DNA of 64,000 nucleotides from Pseudeuparius sepicola (Eukaryota; Arthropoda; Insecta; Coleoptera; Anthribidae): positions 57,701,949-57,765,948 of the forward strand of contig OY987298.1 of NCBI GenBank assembly GCA_963920635.1, read 5' to 3'. Of this stretch, positions 24,031 to 35,262 are shown piece by piece. The notes under the pieces were generated by a model. The model did not search any database. It was not told the DNA's origin and saw nothing but the letters and a program-made list of their open reading frames with translations. Each line of letters starts with the position of its first letter. Positions within the stretch are counted from its first letter, which is position 1. A program made the position numbers and the translations under genes.

Positions 24031-24340
24031 ACAAAAATAATTTGTACCACTTAGTAGAAAATTTATTCTCCACAAAAATGTCTCTACTATTTTTTCATAA
24101 ATTATGTCGTTTGGGAGATAGAGCCCAAAATTCAACTACCATGCACATACCCTCGCATATTAAACATGATTCACAATAATCTAATTACCATTGAAATTGC
24201 AAAATTCACCCATACTAAGATTTGCTATTGTTTGATATTTAGTTTGAGTTTACATTTTCTACCCTTTCGAGCCCTTTTGCACAAATTTCAACTAATATGG
24301 ATACTGAATGATTTTATGATCTAAACTCGAACTTACCTAA

Positions 24341-24900
24341 TTAACCCTTTCGCTACAATCCGCTTCAAACGTTTAGTGTCACCATTCCCAGCCAATTTGG
24401 ATGGCTACAGACCCACCGTATATATGTCAGGCATAAAAAAATGCAGTAAAAGAGCAGCTGATGCTCTTTAAATATAATATTTTATTTTCGTTTGTATCTT
24501 TTTGAACAATTCATATTTTTTTAACAAAGAAACTCCACACTTATGCAGTGCTCAATAACCAAATAGGATAGAAACATGACTTACAAAATTTCAACAGGGC
24601 AGCAAGGGTAATGGTTTCTTCCGTTAGAGGCGCTGGCTAAATGACGTATTAATATGGCATTGGGTGTGGAGGCTTTGTATCAGTGACGGATATGTAAGGC
24701 ACTGGGTCTGGATGCACGTTAATGGTGTTGGATATTTACAGCAGTGGGTGTGCAGGCATGGCCAAATAAAAATACTGTCACATATATATGACATCGGTTG
24801 TCTAGACCATTCTAGAACTGAACGTATATATACAGCAGTGGGTTGCGGTGGCACGCTTCCTTCTGCCATATATATATGGCGATGGTAGCGAAAGGGTTAA
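24341..24900. mobile_element. 552-bp TTAA-flanked MITE
   Basis: TTAA-CCCTTTCGCTAC at the left and GTAGCGAAAGGG-TTAA at the right: 12-bp perfect inverted ends inside a TTAA duplication, as in piggyBac-type elements. The right half has degenerate repeats of ggcactgggt / cagtgggtgtg and several tatatata blocks. No transposase. Confidence 0.88.
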
Positions 24901-24979
24901 ATCAAAAAGGCCCTATATGAGTGTGACAAAATGTAGACTCAAACAAAATGTCACATTATAAGGTATATTAAGTGTGATA

Positions 24980-25160
24980 GCTTTGTCTCCAAAGCTAACT
25001 GGATTATTGCGCCCAATGTATAATATGCCAGGGTCGCAACCTTCTCAAACTTACAAGTCCTGTGCAAACATGTGGCATCATCACGGTTCAACAAGTCTAT
25101 GCAGTCTAGTGGGTCTAATAGCGATCAGCTTTTTGACAAACTTTTCGGCACTTTGCCTTT
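24980..25160 (+). other. Coding-like stretch at the centre of element K
   Basis: An open frame reads LSPKLTGLLRPMYNMPGS..YKSCANMWHHHGSTS. After an apparent one-base shift, another frame continues QSSGSNSDQLFDKLFGTLPL, giving a protein-like composition rich in Ser, Pro and His. It is preceded by gtgtgatag. It does not fit the host gene: a splice after gtgatag would enter in phase 1, while the flanking host junction is phase 2. It may be a captured exon or chance. Function unknown. Confidence 0.25.
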
Positions 25161-27400
25161 AGTTTCTCTTTTCTAATAAGTTTTCAAAGCTTTTATTTAA
25201 ATTACAATTAGATGCATTTGTGACTTTTGCTTCAATAATATTGGGTAAGTAATTATGTTTTTTTTAACAGACAATAAGCAGCAACAAAATACACAGAAGT
25301 ATAAGTATTTATAATGAGTACTATATCTGGTGTGGGTATAGGTACATTTTCGACAAATAATATGGCAAATTTTGCAAACAGAGGGGGACTACATTATTTA
25401 TTGTAAGTTGAATTTTTGTGACAATTTTTTTTTGTAAAGTGCGCCATCAAGCAAATGATGATTACCTTCCCTTATGGTTAAATTTTCAGAAATATATAAA
25501 CAACAAACAGAAAACTGCATATTGTAAAGGAGAGCAATCTCTTCTAATTGAAATAGCAGTTAGGGTCAATTTTATAAATTTTATTTTATAAAATAACTAA
25601 AGTACATATATTTTGACTTTAAAGTTAAAGAAACTGTTGCAACTTGCAACAATATTAAACAATGTTTAAATTGCTACAAAGCTCCTTTAATTTTAAAGGT
25701 TACTTTAGTTTGTTTATGAAATTGGCCCTTAATCATTTTATTCTTAAATTATTGTCCTTTGGATAACCCAAAATGAATACAAGTTGACCACCTGCCATCA
25801 AACAAAGAAAACCTAGCTACTTCAAGGTATTATTACAATTTGACACAGCCAGGTATACTATAGATGTAGTATAACTAGGTTCTAGCTTCCCTCAAGGGTT
25901 CTAGGCATCTTGAGGCTTCAAATTGTAGAAGGAACCAATAAGTTCTTTCGCTTCTTCAGTTCGAACTTTTACAATGTTTCAGATTTGCATGAACAAAATT
26001 TTTTTGAAGAAGCTGTTATCGGCTCTTGAGGCAGTCTATTTCCACCCAGGGACAGACTGCCTCATCGTAGCAATCTCGCGACGATACCACTAGCCGCACT
26101 AAACAAACTAATTCTCGTAAGTTTCTTGACTTTTCTAGAGTCGGCTGTGCCCGGGTACTTACATGGTGGCTGGATTTTCGGTGCTATCTCCAAAACGACA
26201 TAATTTATGAAGATTAAATGGTAGAATAGTTTTTTATAGAGAATTAAATTTTCTAAGTGGTTTAAATTAATTTAAAAATACATGTGCAAAAAAACTTCTG
26301 CCCATAATGAAATAAATTGGTTGGCATAAGTGGTGCCCTCTAGTTTGCGAACGTTCCACTATAATAGGATTGTGTGAGATAATTATCTATGGGCACATGC
26401 CAAATATCATCGAAATTGATCAAGCCGTCTAAAAGACACCTCTGTACTATGAGTGGCATTTGATTATGCATGCAGTTGTGGTAGCGCCCACACCACATGT
26501 TCAGCGTAGGGGCCTACATATCCTAAAAACGGCCCTGCTCCGCAGTTGCTTTTACATTTGTTTCGATTAATTTTTGTAGCAGAATATCATAGCTGGCATT
26601 TCGTTTATGTTTATTTGAATAGTCATTATATTTTACATCCAACAAACATGTCTGTTCAGTATAAATTTTGATAAATTTCATGTCAAAATAACACATAATA
26701 GGCACACACACTAGCAGTCTGTCGTACATCAAACTCAGTGTACAACAAATTTTTAACCAACCAAACTTCCATACGATCCAACCGTCGTACAACTTGTTGA
26801 AAGACAGCAACACAGACTATGCAATTATCGTTTAGAGGATTGGATCTACAAACGGGTTGTACAACTTGTCGTACAACAAGTTGCATAGTGTGTGTCCTCT
26901 TAAAAGGAAACTAAACAAAAAGTAAGCATTTATAATAAAAACTTGGCTTATATTACTTATGAACACACTTTTTCGTTGCCAGATCTTAGAATATTTATTT
27001 GTGCTGTTGGTAGAAGTAGCAACTTTTTGTAGTTAGATTCCTTTAAAATACTAACCAAAAGGGCTTTCCCACAAATGCCGATTTAAACTATAAAAGTCTC
27101 AACCAGTGGCAGCCTGTGTTAATAAAAGTTGGTATGATTTTTCCTGTAAAATCCATAAACTTTACGCTCCTATAGAATTTTTAAAAATTGACAGAGTGGC
27201 ATGAAATGCCTCCAATTGAGGAACAATTTCTGCCAATGACAAAAGTTCTCTTGAATCCTTCGAATATATGTATGTTTTGCTCAACCAAACCCTGTTTAAA
27301 ATATCTATATTTTCTGATATTTTAAATATATTTTTTGTGAGTAGTACATTTTTCAAATATTTTGTGTTTAGAAGCATTTTGCTAGGTTAATCCTTTTATA

Positions 27401-28250
27401 CAGGGTGCCCAATTAAAGTGGCTCACTCAGAATATCTCAGCTAATTTTAACTATAACGGACGGTCTTTTTTTGTTACCGACAAAGTTCCAGTTCTAATTT
27501 TTAAACCATTGTAACTTTTTCATTTTTCAAGATACAACAGAAAAGTTTGACATGATAATTATTTGCAACTACTGTCACAAGTATGTTATCAGTTATATCA
27601 AATTTAATAAAATATGGGTCTCTTTAGACCAAAAATTAAGTTATCTAGCAAATTTGATTTCACATTTTCGATATTTTTTAAGCAAAATATCCCATTTAAT
27701 TTACCAGTTTGTATTTACTATAATAATGCTATACTAAAACTCTGGTAATAACAAAATATCCTGTTAGGTACAAACAACATCATACTCTTCAGAATTTAAT
27801 TATTTCAGTATTGCAGCAGCTGTATACCTAAAAAAGATTATCATTTTTAAGTTTTCCATATTTTGCAGGGACTGTGCCATTTATGTGATCCCATATAAAA
27901 ATGTGCAAAGAGGGCATCATTACTAACTTCATAATGCCATTATTGCACATTTATTTCCATAGGTTACTACTAGTACATCATAATGATTTTAGTAATAATA
28001 TTTTCTCAATTTTTGGTAGTAAATACACAATAAACTGATAAATATGAAACATCAAATTAAATGGGATTTTTGCCAAAGGAAAATTATTTGTTTGCAGTTA
28101 ATTTAATTGTTGATCCCATTTTTTTATCGTATTCGATACTTCAAAACTGATATAATAATTCGACAATGATTGCAAACAATTTTCATGTTAGAATTGCATT
28201 TTAATTAATTACATTAAAACTGCCTAAACCTGAGAAATATCTGCAGTTTA
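27401..28250. mobile_element. D-family foldback, copy 2
   Basis: Starts TA-CAGGGTGCCCAATT; the left arm (ggctcactcagaatatct, caaaatatcccatttaattt, gtttgtatttactat) pairs with 28015-28200 (tagtaaatacac, catcaaattaaatgggattt, caattttcatgtta). The loop is short and non-coding; the right terminus is degraded. Confidence 0.65.
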
Positions 28251-29745
28251 TAACTCCCCTAGATAAATCACTAAAATCAATTAGAAAGGATACTACTATT
28301 ATCTCCATGTAAGCTCTGATCGGGAATGCATTCGATTAGATGCCTGGCAACATTGGTCGATAATTCTATATTTTTTTCTAACAAAGGCATAATTTCAATT
28401 TCCATAGTAACGAAATATGAAATATAACCTTATTTATGGATACTCTAATTAGCCAATGTCTGACATGGACATAAGGATATGGCAGAAATATAGTAGATAC
28501 AGAGGACAGATTTAAAGTTGCCCAGCTATTTTTTGGCGGATTTTAATATAAGAAAATTGCTGTAGTATTCTTATTACACTGTCGCACATTGGCTAACTAG
28601 GGTTTCCATAAACAAGGATTATAGTAAATCACCATGTGGGGCAAGCCCTTTACATAGAAGTAGTTTTGTATATATGTTACAGGCCATATATGAAAATAGA
28701 CAGTATGTATATGGTCTAGGTCGTATCTATATGGCCTAAATGGCTCAGAGCGTGACATGGTATTTACAGACTAGGTGCAATGGGGAACTTGAACATTTTT
28801 TTTTATTTCTTTAATATATTTGCCTATCTATAGAAAGCACATACCAAATATCAGCCCTCAAATCACAATATTTAATTTGCAATAAATAATTAGTTGTGAC
28901 CGCAAGCTATTCATTTGAAATGACACGAAAAGCACGGGAATGGTTGTGATCAGAAGGCAGTGACAGGAATGACAGCTACACAGAATTAGGGAAGGAAGAA
29001 TGGAAATTTAACGTTAAAATAAACAGTTCGGCGACCCATTTGCAGAGGGATCTGATGTAGGTCAAAAATACGAACCGCCTAAAAGTTTAAATTTCACAAG
29101 CACTTCTTTAACCGAATGGTGAGGCCATGGGACTAGTAATTCGTAGGTCCCGGGTTCAATCGCACAAGAAGTTTTTTTTAATTATCACTGCATTCTACCT
29201 CTTATATTTATCACTATTATCATTTTTAGTAATAATTGGACAATGGATATTATGAAGATTATTACTCACAATCTACTCCATAGTGTATTTAAATTCAAAT
29301 TACTTACCTACCTAATGTGAAATTGTCAATAGCAGGAAAATGTAATACATTGCTCAATGCGCAAGCTCTTTTTGGCCTCGGAGAGAGTTTTAAGACCCGA
29401 GGCAACACAGGTGTTAAACAACCTCCTCAGCCAAAAAAGTACTCTTAGGCATCTCTCAATTTAAATAACTATTTAATACAGCACACTCTTTTCAAACATC
29501 AACAATATCAAGACTGAGGTAGACTATAATAAGACGGATAGACAAGGATGGGACGTTCTCATTGATTTTTTTAAACAAATCTTGCGTGGTTCTGTAGTTT
29601 GTATACATCATGTACCACTCATATTAGTTTATACATGGTGCTGCCGCCTATCAGAGGCGCCACCACCAATGAGCTACTTGACGTCACAACCAAGGAGGGC
29701 GCATTACAAGAATTATTTTAATTATGCAGTTTTTATTTGCTTATA
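28251..29745. other. Intron 2 repeats, non-coding
   Basis: Includes an inverted repeat at 28434-28624 (tataaccttatttatgga against tccataaacaaggattata, with gccaatgt / acattggc inside). At 28670-28760 lies an array of tatatgg-type motifs whose partner array is at 30790-30975. Around 29106-29170 gtcccgggttcaatcgc resembles a tRNA T-arm/B-box, but no full cloverleaf folds. Confidence 0.4.
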
Positions 29746-29753
29746 TTTATTAC

Positions 29754-30415
29754 TAAAGGGCGGAATATATGCAAATTGCATATACATATATGCATTTTTT
29801 GCATATTTTATTCAATTTCGCAAAACATTGCATATTTATGGAAAAACTATATTTTTGTGCATATTTGCATGTTTTTCCTATACTTATTTATAGACATAAG
29901 GATATAACCAAGATTATGAGAGCCCAAATTAGATGCTCTCTTGTAGAAAAGAATGAAAGGTTCAAATCAAATCTTTAATGGCAGTAAAGAGTATTCTTGA
30001 TGGTAAATCATCCAACGAAGTTTCACCTTGGCCTTATACTTTACTACCCAAATTAAAATATTGTCCTATTACATCAGTAGATGTTGAGAGAAGCTTTTCT
30101 ATATATAAACATATTTTTACCGACAGAAGGCAAAGATTTTTATTTGAAAACTTTGAAAGTATTTAATCATAAATTCCTACTATACAATTTCAAATTAAAA
30201 TGTTTTTATAATTCTGCTTTAATATAGGTATTTTACGAGGTGTTTTATGTATTTGTTTTCCTTTCATTTTTCTTAAAATAAACCTTTTCTCTAAAATCAG
30301 TTTCGGTGTTTTTTAAGGTATTTTTACATGTAAAATAAATGCATATTATTGCATATTTGGCCAAATAAATGCATATTATTGCATATTTTAAATGATGCAT
30401 GTATTCCGCCCTTTA
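29754..30415 (+). mobile_element. hAT-type element with perfect 8-bp target duplication
   Basis: TAAAGGGCGGAATATATGCA at the left is matched by the complementary TGCATGTATTCCGCCCTTTA at the right. On both sides stands the same 8 bp, TTTATTAC (29746-29753 and 30416-30423), the hAT signature. The subterminal regions repeat tgcatatt and its complement many times. The interior has kept only the 3' end of a transposase (29978-30166), so it is a deletion derivative. Confidence 0.93.
29978..30166 (+). pseudogene. hAT transposase C-terminal (dimerisation) fragment
   Basis: The frame reads LLPKLKYCPITSVDVERSFS then IYKHIFTDRRQRFLFENF, which matches the conserved hAT C-terminal dimerisation region (pattern ..ApiTSvdvERsFS.yk.i..drR..l..enle..). 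Stop at 30164-30166. The catalytic core and BED finger are absent. The ATG at 29978 is simply the first Met of the remnant, not a native start. Confidence 0.85.
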
Positions 30416-30423
30416 TTTATTAC

Positions 30424-31565
30424 ATAAAAATAAAAAAATAGTTTTTTTGTGAACTGTGGTTCATTTAATGGCAATAAATTACATTTGAAAGTAATATTTT
30501 TCAAATTTAATTTTTGTGAAGTTGCCCATTGCAGTGAATTACCCTTCTTTTTATAGAGGCCCATTAAAGAATATGCCTTCTTTTTAGTAAGTATTTTGCA
30601 GAAAATAAATCTAGGGTACCTATACACTGTACTAAATAATTACCTTTTTTCCTTCAAAATACTGTGTACCAGCAAGAAGTAATATCCTTCTTTGATGGGC
30701 GCTATATAAAAATGGAAGGGCAATTCAGAAATGGCGGCCGTCGAAACTGCCCAGAAAACATTGCACAATATACATTCTGTCTTTGTTTCAATCTATCTAT
30801 GGTCCAGTTGCAGATATGTACCGTATATAAATGGACTAGTCCTTTTGCAAACTGACTAGACCGTTTGTTGAAGGACAAGCTTCTTATACATATGGACTAA
30901 TATCAGTCCGTTTAAATATGGACTAGTCATTTTGTATATGGCCTGTTTTACATATACGGTCTGTCACATATACTCGTACATTAAAGACATTAAAAAATTC
31001 AAGGGTTTGTTTCCGAGTTTATTTTATGTAGAAAAAACGTTGCATAAACTGCTCTTTTCCAAGTTTGAAGAACAATTATAAAAAAGTCTTGCATTAGTCG
31101 AAGGCAGAATCATAACCCTAATGTGGACTGTTGAATTGTAGAAAATTTTTTACTTTTGATATTGTACAAATAAAGTACAGTTTATAATAGCAAACCTGCT
31201 AATATGAACTATGCGAATTTAATGAAAAATATGCTAGTTTTTTTTTTCACTACACAGGGTTCGTACTCCTGGGAAAGTCAGGTAATGTTAAAATCATGAA
31301 AAATGAAAGAAATTATTAAAAAATTTTAAATTTTTATTTTTATATAATAACATGAATTTAGTAGCACCGAATAAATAGATTCACAACAGAAGCTTCCCTA
31401 ATGACATGTGTCAAAAATAAGCGAACCTCCATTTTAATTTTCAGAAAAATTGCCAGAATTTTAAACAAAAATTTGATGATTCTATTGCAATCTCTTTACT
31501 ATGTAGATTAACATAAAATCAAATAAGATGCACAATGTTTATCTCTTTAGAAGATATTTCGCCCA
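30424..31565. other. Intron 2, non-coding with motif array
   Basis: At 30790-30975 atatggactagtc-type units recur four to five times (gtatataaatggactagtcc, catatggactaat, aaatatggactagtcat, catatacgg). The rest shows nothing recognisable. Confidence 0.45.
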
Positions 31566-31873
31566 AAAGCGAGTCTTACATAAGGACAGGTTAACATGAA
31601 ATTGTCGTTCCAAAAATGAATTTGTATTAAAAAATTTTAGGTACTCAGATGTTATATACGGGCATCAATAAAAAAGTGACATCCAAAAATATTTTTTTGT
31701 AAAATAATAAAATCAAATTTTTTGCTTTCAAAAACATTTCTTTAAGCTGTAAGAGGTAAGTAGAAATGTTGAATTGTCAACCTACTTGTGTCAGTTTTAT
31801 TTGTCATGGCTGACTTAATATTTCATAAATCTAGTTCTAATGTTTAGCCCACTTGGATAGAACATTATAGTAT

Positions 31874-32139
31874 ATCCAAGTTACAGAGACAGTGAATCAA
31901 AACATTGCAACCACGTGGTCGTGATGTGACCTATTCTCTTATTGGTCTGGACGTCGTAAAATCTCAAATGTTTAGGTGGCGAGCGGAATGCAGGGCCGGC
32001 TCTTCCCTCAGTCGAGTTCCCTGCATAGGTCGGATCGCGCGCAGACTTGTTAAAGAAACTCATATTATTCCGACCTTGGTAGGCGTTCATGTAATTTTGT
32101 TTATATCTACTGCCACTGTAACTTGGATAGTCTTCAGAC
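31874..32139. mobile_element. ~266-bp MITE (X)
   Basis: tatccaagttacag with agacagt at the left and actgccactgtaacttggata at the right form 14-bp perfect, ~20-bp imperfect inverted ends next to TA. It interrupts the deleted mariner copy within its gaaca/tcagacac region. No coding content; the frames here are incidental. Confidence 0.75.
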
Positions 32140-32573
32140 ACTGCCACAACAGACCATAGCCGATTTCACGCGATGGTCCAGTAATTACCACGGTTATGCT
32201 CTTGGTCATGATATTATAAAAAAGATGGTGCTGAATGCCCTTTTCTTTGTTCGCGTGAATGCGCCTGGTTTAACTACAGTTATTCTGTTGTCCCTCTGTT
32301 GACGATACAGAAATATTTGTAATGGGATATTTTACCGATAAAAATTTATTACTTGAGGTTTTTGGAGCTAATTACTGGATAATTTTCATGAGTTTTCACC
32401 CCAAAATAAATACAACAGAAACGTGGCTTAAAAATTATAATAACAATATTGTTTTTTACGTTCAGAACCCTTTGATGTTGACGATCTATTGTTGTTATTT
32501 GTGTGAGATTGTACAGAACCATTTGTATTCTAGTACTCGTATCATCATCAATAAAATATGGGTTCAACTGGCA

Positions 32574-35262
32574 CTGTCAAATGGGGTGACTTCGGACACA
32601 TTTTCCAACGTTTTTAATCACAAACTGAAAACCATGACAACCAAATTTCTGAAATTTTCGGCCAAAGTACCATTAACATTGATTGACATTTTGGCCATTT
32701 CAAATTGCCTGTATTTACTTTCATTTCTTGTATTTTTTTTTGTTGAAATCTGTCCGAAGTCACCCCACCAAGTGGGGTGACTTCGAAGGGTGGTACAAAA
32801 CCATGTAAAACCGATGTTAGTCTTGTTTAGGGGTGACTTTGGACAAAAAAATTTTTTTTTAATGATCTACAGGGATAATAAATGTTATTAAGGGATAAAA
32901 AAAATCATTTTTAACAAAAATAAATGCGATTTATTCCAACAACAAAAACAAAACAATAATACCTCTGAAAAAAAAAACTAAATGTAGAACAAAAAAAAAT
33001 ACATTCATTATAATATGTACCTACTGCTATTCTATAATAAAATCAGGTAGATTTGTAAATTTAAAGCGATCTCTTCTATAAGGATCACCTTCTACAACAA
33101 GCTCTTGTATAATTTCAAATTTTCCAATAATGCCTTGGTCAGACACATTTGGAAAATGAAAGAAAAAATTATCTCCACTTTTTTTCTTTCGAAGAAAGGA
33201 GACATGATAACTTTCACCTTCTACATTTAGAACTTGTGCGACATAGAATTTGCTTTTTTCAGAATTTTCTATAGGAACTTTAACTAATATAAAATTATTA
33301 ACACTAATAACGCAGTCTTGTGTTTTTTCGTCAGACTGTTCTTCTTCTGTTTCGTCTGCATCTAAGTCGGATGGCAAAAAATTATTGTCAAATTTATAAA
33401 TTTTCCTCTTTATGGCGGAATAGTGTGCTAGGGGCAAATCGTCTGTATCTGAATCATCCGATGTAATATTTTGACAATTTTTAGTTTTCTGTACACCAGA
33501 CGTGGAGGGAATATTTTCTGTCGTCTCTTTATCAGAGGCAGATGTGTGTTCAATATCTGCAGGGATGATTGGCCTTCCTGATGGAACAGTGATTCTTTTT
33601 CTCTTGGTTGTTTTTTTTGCAGTTCAGGGTTTCGATTTTCTTTGAGGAATTCCAGTAGCGATCTGTCCAACTCACTTCCTGGGGCAGCTTCATTAGGTGT
33701 AAGTGTTTGAGGCAAACGTTTTATAACTGCTTCGGGATTGTACGGCCAAATGCCTGAAGCGCGAAATCCTGATAGCAGGTTGTTCTTCGAATTTACTTCA
33801 ATAGATTCTAGTGTCTTCTTGAGAAGCTTTGGAAAGTCGTTTTTTTTTAAACGGGCCTTTTCGTTTGGTTTTCCATTCTGTTAAAATTCGTCTCCATGCT
33901 CTTTTAAGAGGGGCGAAGTAGGCCACATCTAGTGGTTGACATAGATGGGTTGAATTTGGTGGAAGTAGGATAAATTTAATATTGCGCCGTGCACATTCTT
34001 CTATCACTTCCACCGTTATATGGCTGGAAAGATTGTCACCAATTAAAATTTTTTCTCCATCCTTTTGCCTAAAATATGGTATGGCTATCTGACGAAACCA
34101 TTCTAAAAAAGTTACTGAATCGAACCAGCCAGAATTGCTGACATTGTAGAAGCATCCATCCGGTCCATCCTCTTCCCTTATACACAACAAAAGGAGGAAG
34201 AAGTTCTCCATGCGCAGAAGCAGACATCATTACGCTAACACTTGATTTAGATGAGTCCATTATTCTATCACAGTGTTTAGATCCTCTCTTACAGATCACT
34301 TTGACACTTTTTGGATCGTCACTAAAGTTGGTTTCATCATAATTAACTATTAATGAAGGATCAACATTTTCTAGTGATGTTCGTAATTCTGTAAAATATT
34401 GCCTTAAGGTAGTTTCATTTACCTGTGCCCTATATCTCTTGATGTTTTGACAAAACCTTGTTGTAAGATTACGGTGTCGAGATAAAAATGACTTAATCCA
34501 ATCATAACCCGGAAGGTTATTTCTGAATTTTTCTATATTCACGCCTTTCCTGTCAAGATATTGCTTGACTAACATTCGTGCATCGTACGGAGAAAGGGGA
34601 AATCCCCAATCCGCTGCAGCATTGACGGCTACAACTAGTCTTTCTTCTTCTTTTGATGATAGCAATGTCTGGCCCCCAACATTTTTTGTATGAATATTCT
34701 TAATTTTGTCACTGATAGTGGACCTCAGAACACCATAAAATTCGGCAGCTTCTCGTATGCTTCGTTTTCACATCGTGGATAGCACTTTTTAATGATTCAG
34801 GATCATAATTTTGATAGTTTCTACCTCCTAACACCTTTTTGTACACACGGCCCATGTCCGAAGTCACCCCCTAAAAGTGAATATTTTAAATAACACCCTG
34901 TATATAAAATATCTGTAAAGGTAAACAAATGAAATATGGTTCAAAACATTCTTAAAAGATCAGACATTCGACTGGTGATAACAGTATTTTTTTAAAAACA
35001 TACTACTAAAGTGGGTAAATGTTACTATTTCTGTATTTTTATTATTAATAAATCTCACCTTAGCAAAATATTGGCGAAAAACGGAAACTTGACCTGGACG
35101 GAGCAGCCACACCCCTTCACTCTCTGAAGGCAACTGAGGAGTCCACGTTTACATGGAATCATATTAATGTTCGCGCACTTGTTCACCGCTGGAAAGCTAT
35201 GTGCAGAAAATCGGGCATTGTCCGAAGTCCCCCTTAATGTCCAAAGTCACCCCATTTGACAG
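32574..35262 (-). mobile_element. pogo-type DNA transposon, 2.69 kb
   Basis: Ends CTGTCAAATGGGGTGACTTC at the left and its near-complement (aagtcaccccatttgacag) at the right, followed by TA (the left flank is CA, presumably mutated TA). Subterminal repeats of the ggggtgacttcggaca motif occur at 32774, 32830, 34855 and 35206. The transposase reads on the - strand (34855 to 33027). Its good preservation suggests a fairly recent arrival. Confidence 0.9.
33027..34855 (-). pseudogene. pogo/Tigger-family transposase (HTH_psq, CENPB-type HTH, DDE), several frameshifts
   Basis: Cut-and-paste transposase of the pogo group. From the ATG at 34855: psq-type helix-turn-helix (SIREAAEFYGVLRSTISDKI, 34765-34700), then a CENPB-type domain (MLVKQYLDRKGV; LPGYDWIKSFLSRH, 34590-34480), then the DDE core. 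Catalytic residues: D in IVNYDETNFSDD (34345), D in ILIGDNLSSH (34035), D in HLCQPLDVAYF (33925); the last two have 35 residues between them (DD35D). FRASGIWPYNPEAV (33770-33730) is the usual pogo post-core signature. The frame breaks near 34763, 34185, 33845 and 33615, the last two inside A/T homopolymers. Stop at 33027. With so few defects it is either a young pseudogene or partly a sequencing artefact. Confidence 0.9.

Larger units (their letters stand above)
23036..26475. mobile_element. Large inverted-repeat element K
   Basis: The left arm 23770-24150 (ggcatgtgcccctaggtaat, tatctcacacaat, aaattatgtcgttttgggag-like) pairs with 26165-26430 (aaacgacataatttatgaag, attgtgtgagataatta, gggcacatgcc). 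The outermost ataatcaaatgcca at 23040 pairs with tggcatttgattat at 26452. Between the arms lie a (TAA)n repeat, a TTAA element and a coding-like stretch (24980-25160). Confidence 0.55.
22612..26892. mobile_element. Inverted-repeat element with iterated caacttgt motif
   Basis: The left end region has tatgcaacttgtgcgacaag and the right end region its counterpart (gtcgtacaacaagttgcata). The motif recurs near 22640 and 26778. The interior contains element K and the TTAA element at 24341. The exact termini are not resolved. Confidence 0.5.

Noticed and set aside
24981..25112. Cassette exon of the + strand host gene
   Set aside because: Possible splice bounds give phase 1-1, but exons at 21112 and 40114 join in phase 2, so including it would break the frame.
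29106..29172. tRNA gene
   Set aside because: Only a B-box-like gggttcaatcgc is seen; no acceptor stem, D-arm or anticodon arm pairs up.
29582..29893. 103-codon + strand frame
   Set aside because: Crosses the left end of the hAT element and reads through its tgcatatt repeats; not a gene.
31881..32159. Frames on both strands at 31881-32159
   Set aside because: They lie entirely in MITE X with its inverted ends; shadows.
32322..32780. 152-codon + strand frame
   Set aside because: Runs across the boundary between element W and the pogo inverted repeat; hydrophobic content reflects AT-rich DNA.
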